Of a stretch of DNA of 64,000 nucleotides, positions 34,899 to 43,772 are shown one piece after another. Positions within the stretch are counted from its first letter, which is position 1; the number at the start of each line of letters is the position of its first letter. This DNA comes from Palsa-504 sp963744575 (GTDB taxonomy: Bacteria; Actinomycetota; Actinomycetes; Streptosporangiales; Streptosporangiaceae): NCBI GenBank assembly GCA_963744575.1, contig CAVUUF010000025.1, positions 372,001-436,000 of the forward strand. The letters run 5' to 3'. The notes beneath the pieces are model-generated. The model had not been told where the DNA came from, ran no database searches, and saw only the letters and a program-made list of their open reading frames with translations. Both the position numbers and the translations under genes were made by a program.

Positions 34899-35163
34899 CG
34901 AGTCGCACCGCGCTTTCAGATCATGTGGTGGTACGCGACCGGCGCAATCCGGTGGCAATGCCAGTGTCAGCACCGCGCTGGTGGCGAGCAAGGTGACGTG
35001 CCGGGTGCAGCTATGAGTGTCCGGTGCGAGCTGGCCGCCGGCTCCAGGACCTGAGCCCGTCTGTCAGAGCTCGGGCCAGGACGCTGGCCAGCGGGGCCGC
35101 GCAGTTGGCGGCCAGGTGCAGCAATACCGGCGCGGCCAGGCTGCCGGGCTGAGGGGCCCGGGT

Positions 35164-35240
35164 CAAACAGCATCGATGTGGCAGCGATGCTGGGACGACA
35201 TCGATGTGGCAGCGATGTCGTTCGCCGGGCGGGTGCGGGC
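35164..35240. repeat. Double-hairpin dispersed repeat, copy 1
   Basis: Hairpin 1 (35168-35192) is CAGCATCG-ATGTGGCAG-CGATGCTG. Hairpin 2 (35196-35220) is CGACATCG with the identical loop and CGATGTCG. It is followed by GGGCGGGTGCG. Related copies are at 41445 and 58374. Confidence 0.75.
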
Positions 35241-35344
35241 GCCCGGGCGGAAGCCGGGCGGGTGCGGGCGCGCCGGCGGAAGCCGGGCGGGAAGCATGAG
35301 GTGCAGGGGGTGCCTGGTCCGTGAGATGCGAAGCCTGGTGTGAG

Positions 35345-35610
35345 GCAAACGTAGCCTGCCGCAGCCAGGCTAGCTCGTCGCCTCGCGGAAGACGGGATGC
35401 TCTCCGATGAGTCCGGCACGCTCGCGGTGGAGACGCCGGACGGGACGCTGGCCGGAAGCGTCAGCTGGTTCACAGTGCGGCATGGTCCCAGCCTCCCGTG
35501 CCGGGCGCTGAATATCGGGATCTCATTTGCTGCCTGGCTGTCGCAAACGCGGCTACGGCTCGGCGGCCCAGCGGGCCCTCGCCGAGTACCTGTTCGCGAC
35601 TACGCTTGCG
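35345..35610 (+). pseudogene. GNAT acetyltransferase C-terminal part, frameshifted
   Basis: DGTLAGSVSWFTVRHGPSLP CRALNIGI is the acetyl-CoA-binding strand pair. After a frameshift near 35525, LPGCRKRGYGSAAQRALAEY continues the R/Q-x-x-G-x-G/A pyrophosphate loop. It is cut by the 3' end of zwf. It may belong with the scrap at 34783, now inverted. Confidence 0.6.
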
Positions 35611-37039
35611 GCAGGTGCCACCGGTACGGCGCGACCAGCTTGTCCACCGACGCCGGGCCCCACGACCCGGGCTCGTAGGGTTCGGCCGGCGGCGGGTTGT
35701 CCAGCAGCGGCGTGGAGATCTCCCACAGCCGCTCGATCCCGTCGGACCCAGTGAACAGCGCCTGGTCGCCGAGCATGGCGAGCAGGATGAGCCGCTCGTA
35801 GCCCTCGAGCGCGTTCGCCGCGGCGAACGAGTCGGAGTATTTGAACACCATCGCCGACTGGCCCAGGACCATCTCGGGGCCCGGCACCTTGGCCAGGAAC
35901 TCGACGGTGATCGTGCCGGGATCGGCGAAGTCGATGACGATCTCGTTCACCCGGCCGGCCGGGATGTCCTGCCGGTGCGCGCGGAACATGCGCAGCGGCG
36001 GCTCGTGGAAACCGAAGGTCAGCATCTGGCGCGAGGCCGCCATCGACTTGCCCGAGCGGAGGAAGAACGGCACGCCGTGCCAGCGCCAGTTGTCCACCTC
36101 GGCCCGCACCGCCACCATGGTCTCGGTGTCGGAGTCGGCCCGCACGCCGGGCTCGGAGCGGTAGCCGGCGTACTGCCCGCGCACCACATGCCGCACGTCA
36201 AGTGGCTTCAGCGCCTCGAACACCTTCTCCTTCTCGTCCCGCAGGTGCTTGGCCGACAGCGACACGGGCGGCTCCATGGCCGCGAACCCCATCGCCTGGA
36301 ACAGGTGCGTGACGATCATGTCCCGGTAGGCGCCGGTCGCGTCGTAGAACGCGGCCCGGCCCTCGATGGACAGCGTCTCCGGCACGTCGATCTGCACGTA
36401 CCGGATGTGCTCGCGGTTCCAGACCGGCTCGAACAGGCCGTTCGCGAACCGGAACGCCAGGATGTTGTCGACCGATTCCTTGCCCAGGAAGTGGTCGATG
36501 CGGAACACCTGCGACTCGTCGAAGACCGCGTGCACCGCCTGGTTCAGCTTCCGGGCCGACTCCAGGTCGGTGCCGAACGGCTTCTCGACGATCACCCGCG
36601 CGTCCTGGCTCAGGCCGGACGCGCCGAGGAAGCCAATGACCGAGGTGAACGCGACGGGCGGTACGGCCAGGTGATAGAGACGCCGAACGAGCCCGCCGAT
36701 CTCCTTCTCCGCCCGCTGCACCGCCTCGGTGAGGTCGTCGGTATGGCCGGTTTCCGCGGGCGCGAACGACAGCCGCTCGGCGAACGACGGCCAGGACGGA
36801 TCGGTGGGCTTGGTGATGCAGAAGTCGCTACATGCCTGTTCGGCGTGCGCCCGGAACTGCTCGGTGGTTATCGCCGAATCCGGCGGCGCGGATCCGATGA
36901 CCCGGTACTCGCGCGGCAGCAGTCCGGCCGCGTGCAGGTGGAACAGGCCAGGCAGCAGCTTGCGCTTGGCCAGGTCGCCGGTGGCGCCGAACAGCACGAC
37001 GACGTGGTTGTCCGGCTTCGGGGATTCGTTGCCAGCCAT
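35600..37039 (-). CDS. zwf: Glucose-6-phosphate 1-dehydrogenase
   Basis: 479 residues. It catalyses the first step of the oxidative pentose-phosphate pathway, reducing NADP. The cofactor motif FGATGDLAKRKLLPGLFHL lies at residues 18-36. The active-site segment RIDHFLGKE at 180-188 carries the catalytic His and the substrate Lys. EKPFGTD and YRDMIVTHLFQAM are further family blocks. It lies five bases after gnd and is probably translated from the same mRNA as pgi and gnd. The ATG at 37037-37039 is supported by the conserved N-terminus; the frame upstream is antisense noise. Confidence 0.96.
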   Translation of the reverse strand: MAGNESPKPDNHVVVLFGATGDLAKRKLLPGLFHLHAAGLLPREYRVIGSAPPDSAITTEQFRAHAEQACSDFCITKPTDPSWPSFAERLSFAPAETGHTDDLTEAVQRAEKEIGGLVRRLYHLAVPPVAFTSVIGFLGASGLSQDARVIVEKPFGTDLESARKLNQAVHAVFDESQVFRIDHFLGKESVDNILAFRFANGLFEPVWNREHIRYVQIDVPETLSIEGRAAFYDATGAYRDMIVTHLFQAMGFAAMEPPVSLSAKHLRDEKEKVFEALKPLDVRHVVRGQYAGYRSEPGVRADSDTETMVAVRAEVDNWRWHGVPFFLRSGKSMAASRQMLTFGFHEPPLRMFRAHRQDIPAGRVNEIVIDFADPGTITVEFLAKVPGPEMVLGQSAMVFKYSDSFAAANALEGYERLILLAMLGDQALFTGSDGIERLWEISTPLLDNPPPAEPYEPGSWGPASVDKLVAPYRWHLPQA

Positions 37040-37044
37040 GAACC

Positions 37045-38073
37045 TCAGGCCTTCTTCTCCATGTGGCCGCCGAACTCCGACCGCATCGCCGACAGGATCT
37101 TCCCGGTGAACGCGCCCATGTCCCTGGACTCGAACCGCTCGTACAGCGAGGCGGCGATGACCGAGGCGGGCACGCCTTCGTCCACCGCGGCCAGCACCGT
37201 CCACCGGCCCTCGCCGGAGTCCGACACCCGGCCGCTGAAGTCGTCCAGGTCGGGCGACTTGGCGAAGGCGGCCGCGGTCAGGTCGATCAGCCAGGAGCTG
37301 ATCACCGAGCCGCGCCGCCACACCTCGGCGACCTCGCCCACGTCGATCGTGTACTGGTAGGCCTCGGGGTTGCGCAGCGGCGTGGTCTCCGCGTCGAACT
37401 GCGCCTGGTGCAGGCCCACGTCGGCGTGCTTGATAATGGACAGCCCCTCGGCGATCGCGGCCATCATGCCGTACTCGACCCCGTTGTGCACCATCTTGAC
37501 GAAGTGCCCGGCGCCGTTCGGCCCGCAGTGCAGGAAGCCCTGCTCGGCGGTGCCGCCCGGCTGGAGGCCGGGTGTCGGCTCCGCGGTGCCGCGGCCCGGC
37601 GCGATCGTCAGGAATATCGGGTTCAGCCGCCGCACCGGCTCGTCCTCGCCGCCGATCATCAGGCAGTAGCCGCGGTCCAGGCCCCACACGCCGCCGCTGG
37701 TGCCGCAGTCGACGTAGTGGATCCCGTCCCGCTTGAGCTCGGCCGCGCGGGTGATGTCGTCCCGGTAGTAGGAGTTCCCGCCGTCGATCACGATGTCGTC
37801 GGCGTCCAGCAGCGGCCGCAGCTGGCTGAGGGTCTGCTCGACGACGCCAGCCGGCACCATGATCCAGATGTTCCGCGGCGCCTCCAGCTTGGCCGCGAAG
37901 TCGGCCAGGGTCTCCGCGCCGGTGGCGCCCTCGGCCTCCAGCGACTTGACTACGTCCGGGTTCCGGTCGTAGGCGACGCAGCGGTGCCCGTCGCGCATTA
38001 GCCGGCGGACGAGGTTCGCGCCCATCCGGCCGAGCCCGATCATCCCCAGTTGCATCGGCGTGTCAGTTGGCAT
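37045..38073 (-). CDS. gnd: 6-phosphogluconate dehydrogenase, decarboxylating (short NAD-type)
   Basis: 342 residues, the short class rather than the roughly 470-residue class. The Rossmann motif is GMIGLGRMGANLVRRLMRDG. DGGNSYYRDD and DCGTSGGVWGLDRGYCLMIG are the substrate motifs, and HCGPNGAGHFVKMVHNGVEY carries the catalytic Lys-His-Asn. It produces ribulose-5-phosphate and CO2. It is the middle gene of pgi-gnd-zwf. GAGGAGAGGG lies 11 bases upstream of the ATG. Confidence 0.95.
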   Translation of the reverse strand: MPTDTPMQLGMIGLGRMGANLVRRLMRDGHRCVAYDRNPDVVKSLEAEGATGAETLADFAAKLEAPRNIWIMVPAGVVEQTLSQLRPLLDADDIVIDGGNSYYRDDITRAAELKRDGIHYVDCGTSGGVWGLDRGYCLMIGGEDEPVRRLNPIFLTIAPGRGTAEPTPGLQPGGTAEQGFLHCGPNGAGHFVKMVHNGVEYGMMAAIAEGLSIIKHADVGLHQAQFDAETTPLRNPEAYQYTIDVGEVAEVWRRGSVISSWLIDLTAAAFAKSPDLDDFSGRVSDSGEGRWTVLAAVDEGVPASVIAASLYERFESRDMGAFTGKILSAMRSEFGGHMEKKA

Positions 38074-38091
38074 GGCTGTCCGTCCCTCTCC

Positions 38092-39732
38092 TCAGCGCGC
38101 CTTGAGCGCGCGGTACTTGCGGATGAGCGCGTTGGTGGACGAGTCGTGGTCGAGCGCGGGCTCGGCCGCGCTGGTCAGCTCGGGCAGGATCCTGACCGCG
38201 AGGACCTTGCCGAGCTCCACTCCCCACTGGTCGAACGAGTCGATGTCCCAGATCGCTCCCTGGGTGAACACGCTGTGCTCGTACAGCGCGACCAAGGCGC
38301 CGAGGACGCGCGGCGTGAGGATCTCGGCCAGCAGCACGTTGGAAGGCCGGTTGCCTTCCATCACCCGGTGCGGCACCACGTGCTCGGGCGTGCCCTCGGC
38401 CCTGACCTCCTCCCCGGTCTTGCCGAAGGCCAGCGCCTGCGCCTGGGCGAACACGTTGGAGGACAGGATGTCGTGGTGGTCGCGCAGCGGGTTCAGCGTC
38501 TTGCCGAACCCGATCAGGTCGACCGGGATGATCGTGGTCCCCTGGTGGATGAGCTGGTAGAAGCTGTGCTGGCCGTTGGTGCCAGGCTCGCCCCAGAAGA
38601 CCGCGCCGGTGTCGTAGGAAACATGCGCACCGGTCAGCGTGACGTGCTTGCCGTTGGACTCCATGGTGAGCTGCTGCAGGTAGGCCGGGAACCGCTTCAG
38701 GTACTGCTCGTACGGCATGACCCCGTAGGTCTGCAGGCCGAAGAAGTCGCGGTACCACACCGCCAGCAGGCCCATCAGCACCGGCAGGTTCTGCTCCAGC
38801 GGCGCGGTGCGGAAGTGCTCGTCCATCTCGTGGAACCCGGCCAGCATCTCGCCGAACCGCTCCGGCCCGAGCGCGACCATGGTGGACAGGCCGATCGCCG
38901 AGTCCATCGAGTACCGGCCGCCGACCCAGTCCCAGAAGCCGAACATGTTGGCCACCTCGATGCCGAACTTCGCCACCCGCTCCGCGTTGGTGGACACCGC
39001 CACGAAATGCCTGGCCACCGCGTCCTCGCTGCCGAGCGCCGAGACGATCCAGTCTCGCGCGGAGGTGGCGTTGGTCAGCGTCTCCAGGGTGCCGAACGTC
39101 TTGGACGAGATGATGAACAGCGTCTGCGCCGGGTCCAGGTCCCGGGTCGCCTCGGCGAAGTCGGTGGAGTCGACGTTGGACACGAACCGGAAGGTGAGCT
39201 CGCGCATCGTGTAGTGCCGCAGCGCCTCGTAGGCCATGACCGGGCCGAGGTCGGACCCGCCGATGCCGACGTTGACGATGTTCCTGACGGGCTGGCCGGT
39301 GTAGCCCTTCCACTCGCCCGACCTGACCCGGTTGGCGAAGTCCGCCATCCGGCCGAGCACCTCGTGCACCTGGGCCACCACGTCGGTCCCGTCGGCCACC
39401 AGGTGCTCATCGGCCGGCATGCGCAGCGCGACGTGCAGCACGGCCCGGTCCTCGGATACGTTGATGTGCTCGCCGCGGAACATGGCGTCCCGGCGCTCGG
39501 CCACGCCGGACTCCTCGGCCAGCGCGACCAGCAGCCGCATGGTCTCGTCGGTGACCCGGTTCTTGGAGTAGTCCAGGTACAACCCGGCCGCCTCCGCGGT
39601 CAGTCGCTCGCCCCGGCCCGCGTCGGAGGCGAACAGGTCGCGCAGGTGCTGCCCGGCGATCTCCTCGTGGTGCCGCCTGAGCGCCTGCCATGCCTTCCGC
39701 TCCGGCAGCGGTGTGCCCCCGAAGACCGTCAT
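38092..39732 (-). CDS. pgi: Glucose-6-phosphate isomerase
   Basis: 546 residues. Interconverts glucose- and fructose-6-phosphate. The signatures are VNVGIGGSDLGPVMAYEALR, ISSKTFGTLETLTNATSARD (phosphate site) and FGFWDWVGGRYSMDSAIGLS (PGI signature 1 region). GEPGTNGQHSFYQLIHQGTT contains the catalytic His. It is the first gene of the minus-strand block pgi-gnd-zwf, with only 18 bases to gnd, so flux entering glycolysis and the pentose pathway is encoded together. Confidence 0.97.
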   Translation of the reverse strand: MTVFGGTPLPERKAWQALRRHHEEIAGQHLRDLFASDAGRGERLTAEAAGLYLDYSKNRVTDETMRLLVALAEESGVAERRDAMFRGEHINVSEDRAVLHVALRMPADEHLVADGTDVVAQVHEVLGRMADFANRVRSGEWKGYTGQPVRNIVNVGIGGSDLGPVMAYEALRHYTMRELTFRFVSNVDSTDFAEATRDLDPAQTLFIISSKTFGTLETLTNATSARDWIVSALGSEDAVARHFVAVSTNAERVAKFGIEVANMFGFWDWVGGRYSMDSAIGLSTMVALGPERFGEMLAGFHEMDEHFRTAPLEQNLPVLMGLLAVWYRDFFGLQTYGVMPYEQYLKRFPAYLQQLTMESNGKHVTLTGAHVSYDTGAVFWGEPGTNGQHSFYQLIHQGTTIIPVDLIGFGKTLNPLRDHHDILSSNVFAQAQALAFGKTGEEVRAEGTPEHVVPHRVMEGNRPSNVLLAEILTPRVLGALVALYEHSVFTQGAIWDIDSFDQWGVELGKVLAVRILPELTSAAEPALDHDSSTNALIRKYRALKAR

Positions 39733-39899
39733 GTCCCGCCTCCTCCGCGTCGAGTCGAGCGTGCTGCTGCCTTCCCAGGGAATAGTTTCATGCCCTTTCC
39801 GGCGCCCGCCGCCAGCCCGGCGATAAAGCCGTAAACACCAGCCCAGCTACCGGTGTCCCAGCGCCGGGCCAGGTAGCCTGCTCGGCCGCGGCGGCCTGG

Positions 39900-41345
39900 T
39901 CAGTCGGTGCCCGACTCCATCGCGGCGTGGTCGAGCAGTTCGTCGCCGGTGACCTTGCCGCGGGAGGCGATCGCCTCGGCCCCGCCCTCGGGCATCGCGC
40001 CGATCAGCCCGGTGGAGGCCGCCTGCGCGGCGCCGGTCAGCGCCGGGTGCCTGATGCCGATCATGCCGAGCCCAGCGTAGTGCTCCAGCTTGGCGCGGGA
40101 GTCGGCGATGTCGAGGTTGCGCATGGTCAGCTGGCCGATGCGATCGGTCGGCCCGAAAGCCGAGTCCTCGGTCCGTTCCATGGACAGCTTGTCCGGGTGG
40201 TAGCTGAACGCCGGTCCCGAGGTGTCCAGGATGGAGTAGTCCTCACCGCGCCGCAGCCGCAGGGTCACCTCGCCGGTGACCGCCATCCCGACCCAGCGCT
40301 GCAGCGACTCGCGGAGCATCAGCGCCTGCGGGTCCAGCCAGCGGCCCTCGTACAGCAGCCGGCCCAGCCGCCGTCCCTCGTTGTGGTAGTTGGCCAGGGT
40401 GTCCTCGTTGTGGATGGCGTTGACCAGCCGTTCGTAGGCCGCGTGCAGCAACGCCATGCCCGGTGCCTCGTAGATGCCCCGGCTCTTGGCCTCGATGACC
40501 CGGTTCTCGATCTGGTCGGACATGCCCAGGCCGTGCCGGCCGCCGATGGCGTTGGCCTCCAGCACCAGGTCGACGGCGGAGGCGAACTCCTTGCCGTTGA
40601 TCGTCACCGGCCGTCCCTGCTCGAAGCCGATGGTGACGTCCTCGGCGGCGATCTCGGCGTCGGGGTCCCAGAACCGCACGCCCATGATCGGTTCGACGAT
40701 CTCGATGCCTACCTCGAGGTGCTCGAGCGCCTTGGCCTCGTGGGTCGCGCCCCAGATGTTCGCGTCGGTGGAGTACGCCTTCTCGGTGCTGTCCCGGTAG
40801 GGCAGGCCGTGGGCGAGCAGCCACTCGGACATCTCCTTGCGGCCGCCGAGCTCGCGGACGAAGTCGGCGTCCAGCCACGGCTTGTAGATCCGCAGGGACG
40901 GGTTGGCCAGCAGGCCGTAGCGGTAGAACCGCTCGATGTCGTTGCCCTTGAAGGTGGAGCCGTCTCCCCAGATCTGCACGCGGTCCTCGAGCATTGCCCG
41001 CACCAGCAGGGTGCCGGCCACCGCCCGCCCGAGCGGGGTGGTGTTGAAGTAGGCCCGGCCGCCGGAGCGGACATGGAACGCGCCGCAGGCCAGGGCGGCC
41101 AGCCCTTCCTCCACGAGGGCCGCCCGGCAGTCGACCAGCCGGCCCGTCGCCGCGCCGTAGGCCGCGGCGCGTCCGGGCACCGACGCGATGTCGGGCTCGT
41201 CGTACTGGCCGATGTCGGCGGTATAGGTGCAGGGCACCGCGCCCCTCTCGCGCATCCACGCGACCGCTACCGAGGTATCGAGACCGCCGGAGAAGGCGAT
41301 GCCGACCCGTTCGCCGACAGGCAGGGAGGTGAGCACCTTGGACAT
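39900..41345 (-). CDS. argG: Argininosuccinate synthase (type II)
   Basis: 481 residues. Condenses citrulline and aspartate with ATP in arginine biosynthesis. The P-loop-type motif AFSGGLDTSVAVAW is at residues 17-30, followed by YTADIGQYDEPDI and DGSTFKGNDIERFYRYGLLA. YSTDANIWGATHEAKALEHL and GLGMSDQIENRVIEAKSRGI are also conserved. The length exceeds the usual 400-residue actinobacterial type I enzyme and matches the E. coli-type class, suggesting horizontal acquisition or a retained type II copy. I chose ATG 41345 because a perfect -10 lies seven bases upstream (leaderless). Confidence 0.93.
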   Translation of the reverse strand: MSKVLTSLPVGERVGIAFSGGLDTSVAVAWMRERGAVPCTYTADIGQYDEPDIASVPGRAAAYGAATGRLVDCRAALVEEGLAALACGAFHVRSGGRAYFNTTPLGRAVAGTLLVRAMLEDRVQIWGDGSTFKGNDIERFYRYGLLANPSLRIYKPWLDADFVRELGGRKEMSEWLLAHGLPYRDSTEKAYSTDANIWGATHEAKALEHLEVGIEIVEPIMGVRFWDPDAEIAAEDVTIGFEQGRPVTINGKEFASAVDLVLEANAIGGRHGLGMSDQIENRVIEAKSRGIYEAPGMALLHAAYERLVNAIHNEDTLANYHNEGRRLGRLLYEGRWLDPQALMLRESLQRWVGMAVTGEVTLRLRRGEDYSILDTSGPAFSYHPDKLSMERTEDSAFGPTDRIGQLTMRNLDIADSRAKLEHYAGLGMIGIRHPALTGAAQAASTGLIGAMPEGGAEAIASRGKVTGDELLDHAAMESGTD

Positions 41346-41385
41346 GATTGAAATTATATGCATGCCACTGCATGATCATGCAAAG
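41346..41385 (-). promoter_or_regulatory. argG leaderless promoter with ARG-box-like palindromes
   Basis: On the minus strand TATAAT (41353-41358) stands seven bases before the argG ATG. Upstream lie a GGCATGCA segment and the perfect palindrome TGCATGATCATGCA (41369-41382), overlapping a TTGCAT -35 candidate. Repeated TGCAT words are typical of ArgR sites in actinomycetes. Confidence 0.6.
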
Positions 41386-41444
41386 CCCCCCGCCCGGCCG
41401 CCCCCGCGCGCCCCCCGCCGGCCGCCCCCCAAAGGCCCAGGTTC

Positions 41445-41520
41445 AACAGCATCGATGTGGCATCGCTGCTGCTCAGACGACATCAAATGCCACATTGCTG
41501 CTGTTTGCGGGCGGGTGCGA
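41445..41520. repeat. Double-hairpin dispersed repeat, copy 2
   Basis: CAGCATCGATG-TGG-CATCGCTGCTG (41447-41471) forms an 11-bp stem with one mismatch. A second, inverted arm (ATGCCACATTGCTGCTG) follows and the element ends in GCGGGCGGGTGCG. It lies in the argG/crotonase gap. Confidence 0.7.
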
Positions 41521-41676
41521 ACGTGAATTCGGGCCTGTGCGGCGGGGCCGGTGGGGCCGACGGGGCCGGTGAGGCTGCCGGGGGCCGTCCGATCCGGTTC
41601 CGGGCCGCCGCCCCGCGCTGTGCTGGCCCGGAGGACGACCCTAGACCCTTCGGGGGGGACGGGCCCCCGCGATAGC

Positions 41677-42498
41677 ATGGCCGGCGTGAGTGATGATGAG
41701 CTTTACCGCCAGTATGAGACGGTCAACCTCTACCGTCGCGGCCCGGGGGCAAAGGTCGAGCTGAACCGGCCGGAGCGGATGAACGCCTGGAGCCGTCAGT
41801 TCTCCGTCGACCTGCTCGCGGCCATCCGTGAGGTCACCGAGAACCCCGAGGTCCGTGCGGTCCTCATCACCGGCGCCGGGCGCGCCTTTTCCAGCGGCGC
41901 CGACCTGAAGGAGGCGGCCGAGCAGGCCGGCAGCGGCACAGTCGACGTGTACCAGATCCTGACCGAGCGGTATCATCCGCTGATCACCGGTGTCCGGCGG
42001 ATGCCCAAGCCGGTCATCGCCGCCGTCAACGGCCCCGCGGCCGGGATCGGGCTCTCCCTCGCGCTGGCCTGCGACCTGGTGGTGGCGGCCGAGTCGGCGT
42101 ACTTCTCGCTCGCCTTCGTCAACATCGGGCTGGTGCCCGACGGGGGCTCGTCGCTGTTGGTGCCGTCCCGGGTCGGCTTCGCCCGGGCCGCGGAGCTGGC
42201 CATGCTGGGGGAGCGGCTGGACGCTCGCAAGGCCCTGGATTGGGGCCTGATCAACCAGGTCTGGCCGGATGAGGAATTCGCCGGGCAGGCCGCCAAGCTG
42301 CTCGACCGGCTCGCCTCCGGCGCGACCAGGTCCTACGCCGGGACCAAGCGCCAGCTCAACAAGTGGCTGTATGAGCACATGGACGCCCAGCTCGAGTTCG
42401 AGGCGGGAATCCAGAAGGAGATGGCCGCCTCCGGCGACTTCGCCGAAGGGCTCGCGGCCTTCGCCGAGAAGCGGCCGCCCCGGTTCAGCGGCGCCTGA
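41677..42498 (+). CDS. Enoyl-CoA hydratase/isomerase family protein
   Basis: 273 residues. VELNRPERMNAWSRQFSVDL, VRAVLITGAGRAFSSGADLK and KPVIAAVNGPAAGIGLSLAL ACDLVVA are the crotonase oxyanion-hole blocks; FVNIGLVPDGGSSLLVP follows. The catalytic-Glu positions of canonical hydratases are not evident, so an isomerase or other crotonase is equally possible. A TAGCAT block lies directly before the ATG, and the GTG at 41686 is an alternative start. It ends 29 bases before the sigma factor gene. Confidence 0.9.
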   Translation: MAGVSDDELYRQYETVNLYRRGPGAKVELNRPERMNAWSRQFSVDLLAAIREVTENPEVRAVLITGAGRAFSSGADLKEAAEQAGSGTVDVYQILTERYHPLITGVRRMPKPVIAAVNGPAAGIGLSLALACDLVVAAESAYFSLAFVNIGLVPDGGSSLLVPSRVGFARAAELAMLGERLDARKALDWGLINQVWPDEEFAGQAAKLLDRLASGATRSYAGTKRQLNKWLYEHMDAQLEFEAGIQKEMAASGDFAEGLAAFAEKRPPRFSGA

Positions 42499-42527
42499 TC
42501 CCGAGCAGCCGCGGACCCGTCGAGATC

Positions 42528-43766
42528 TTGGACCAGGGCCAGCTCGAGCACGTCTACCGGGCCGAAGCACCGCGGATCACCGCCGCGCTGGCCGCCCGGA
42601 TCGGCGACGTCGGGCTCGCCGCCGACGCCGTTCAGGACGCGTTCGTCGAGGCCCTCGAGCACTGGCCGGACAACGGCGTCCCGCCCAATCCGGGCGGCTG
42701 GCTGGCCACCACGGCCCGCCGCAAGGCGATCGACCGGCTCCGCCGGGCCCGGGCCGGCCAGGAGAAGCTGGCCCTGCTCGCGGCGGCCGGGCCCGCGGGC
42801 CAGACCGGTGGCCTTCAGGCCGGCGCCGACCCCGAGACCTGCGATGACCAGGCCGACGACGAGTTGCTCGGCATGATCTTCGCCTGCTGCCACCCGGCGC
42901 TGCCGCGCGAATCGCAGATCGCGCTTACCCTGCGCGCCGTCTGCGGCCTGACCACGGCCGAGATCGCGGCCGCGTTCCTGGTCGGTGAGCCGGCCATGAC
43001 CCAGCGGCTGCTGCGGGCGCGCAAGGCGCTGCGGGCGGCGCACGCGGACATGCGCGTCCCGGATCCGGACCAGCTCGCGGACCGGCTGGCCGAGGTGCTG
43101 GCCGTGGTGTACCTGGTCTTCAACGAGGGCTACCTGGCCAGCGCGGGCCGGCAGCCCGCCCGGCGGGACCTGGCCGCCCAGGCGGTGTCGCTGACCAGGC
43201 TGCTGCACCGGCTGATGCCGCGCGAGCCCGAAGTCCTCGGCCTGCTCGCCCTGCTCCTGCTGCACGAGTCCCGCGCCGCGACCCGGTTCGACGGATGGGG
43301 GCGCCTGGTCCGGCTGGCGGACCAGGACCGGACCCGGTGGAACCGGGAGCTGATCGCCGAGGCGACCGGCTTGCTCGACCGCGCGCTGACCCAGCGCGCG
43401 TCCGGTCCCTACCAGGTCCAGGCGGCCATCGCCGCACTGCACGCGCAGGCGCCCGACTACACCCGCACCGACTGGCGGCAGATCCGCATGCTGTACGACC
43501 GGCTGCAGGAGCTGACGCCGTCGCCGGTGGTGCTGCTCAACCGGGCCGTGGCCACCCGCTACGTGGTCGGCCCCGAGGCCGCGCTGGCCGAGATCACGCC
43601 GCTCGCCGCCGAGCTCGACTCCTACCGGCTCTTCCACGCGCTGCGGGCCGGCCTGCTGGCTGGCCTCGGCCGCGACGACGAAGCCCGCGCCGCCAGCGAG
43701 CGGGCGCTCGCGCTGGCCGGCAACCCGGCCGAGCGCGAGCTACTCGCCCGCCGCCTGTCCTTCTGA
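42528..43766 (+). CDS. ECF RNA polymerase sigma factor with C-terminal helical extension (ECF42/DUF6596 type)
   Basis: 412 residues. VYRAEAPRITAALAARIGDV then DAVQDAFVEALEHWPDNGVP is region 2; GWLATTARRKAIDRLRRARA follows. QIALTLRAVCGLTTAEIAAA FLVGEPAMTQRLLRARKAL is region 4. The remaining 200 residues (AVVYLVFNEGYLASAG, LLALLLLHESR, EITPLAAELDSYRLFHALRA) are the TPR-like extension of this group, which replaces an anti-sigma factor. The start is probably TTG at 42528. The convergent YCII protein at 43773 is a typical partner. Confidence 0.9.
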   Translation: MDQGQLEHVYRAEAPRITAALAARIGDVGLAADAVQDAFVEALEHWPDNGVPPNPGGWLATTARRKAIDRLRRARAGQEKLALLAAAGPAGQTGGLQAGADPETCDDQADDELLGMIFACCHPALPRESQIALTLRAVCGLTTAEIAAAFLVGEPAMTQRLLRARKALRAAHADMRVPDPDQLADRLAEVLAVVYLVFNEGYLASAGRQPARRDLAAQAVSLTRLLHRLMPREPEVLGLLALLLLHESRAATRFDGWGRLVRLADQDRTRWNRELIAEATGLLDRALTQRASGPYQVQAAIAALHAQAPDYTRTDWRQIRMLYDRLQELTPSPVVLLNRAVATRYVVGPEAALAEITPLAAELDSYRLFHALRAGLLAGLGRDDEARAASERALALAGNPAERELLARRLSF

Positions 43767-43772
43767 GGATTC

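Noticed and set aside
34899..35163. Possible gene between the GNAT scrap and the repeat
   Set aside because: Only low-complexity frames without a start or motif.
35498..37360. 620-codon open frame on the plus strand opposite zwf and gnd
   Set aside because: It is antisense to recognisable conserved genes and has no family motif. Long antisense frames are expected at this GC content.
38050..39834. 594-codon open frame on the plus strand opposite pgi
   Set aside because: Pure shadow of pgi with Arg/Gly/Val-rich low-complexity translation.
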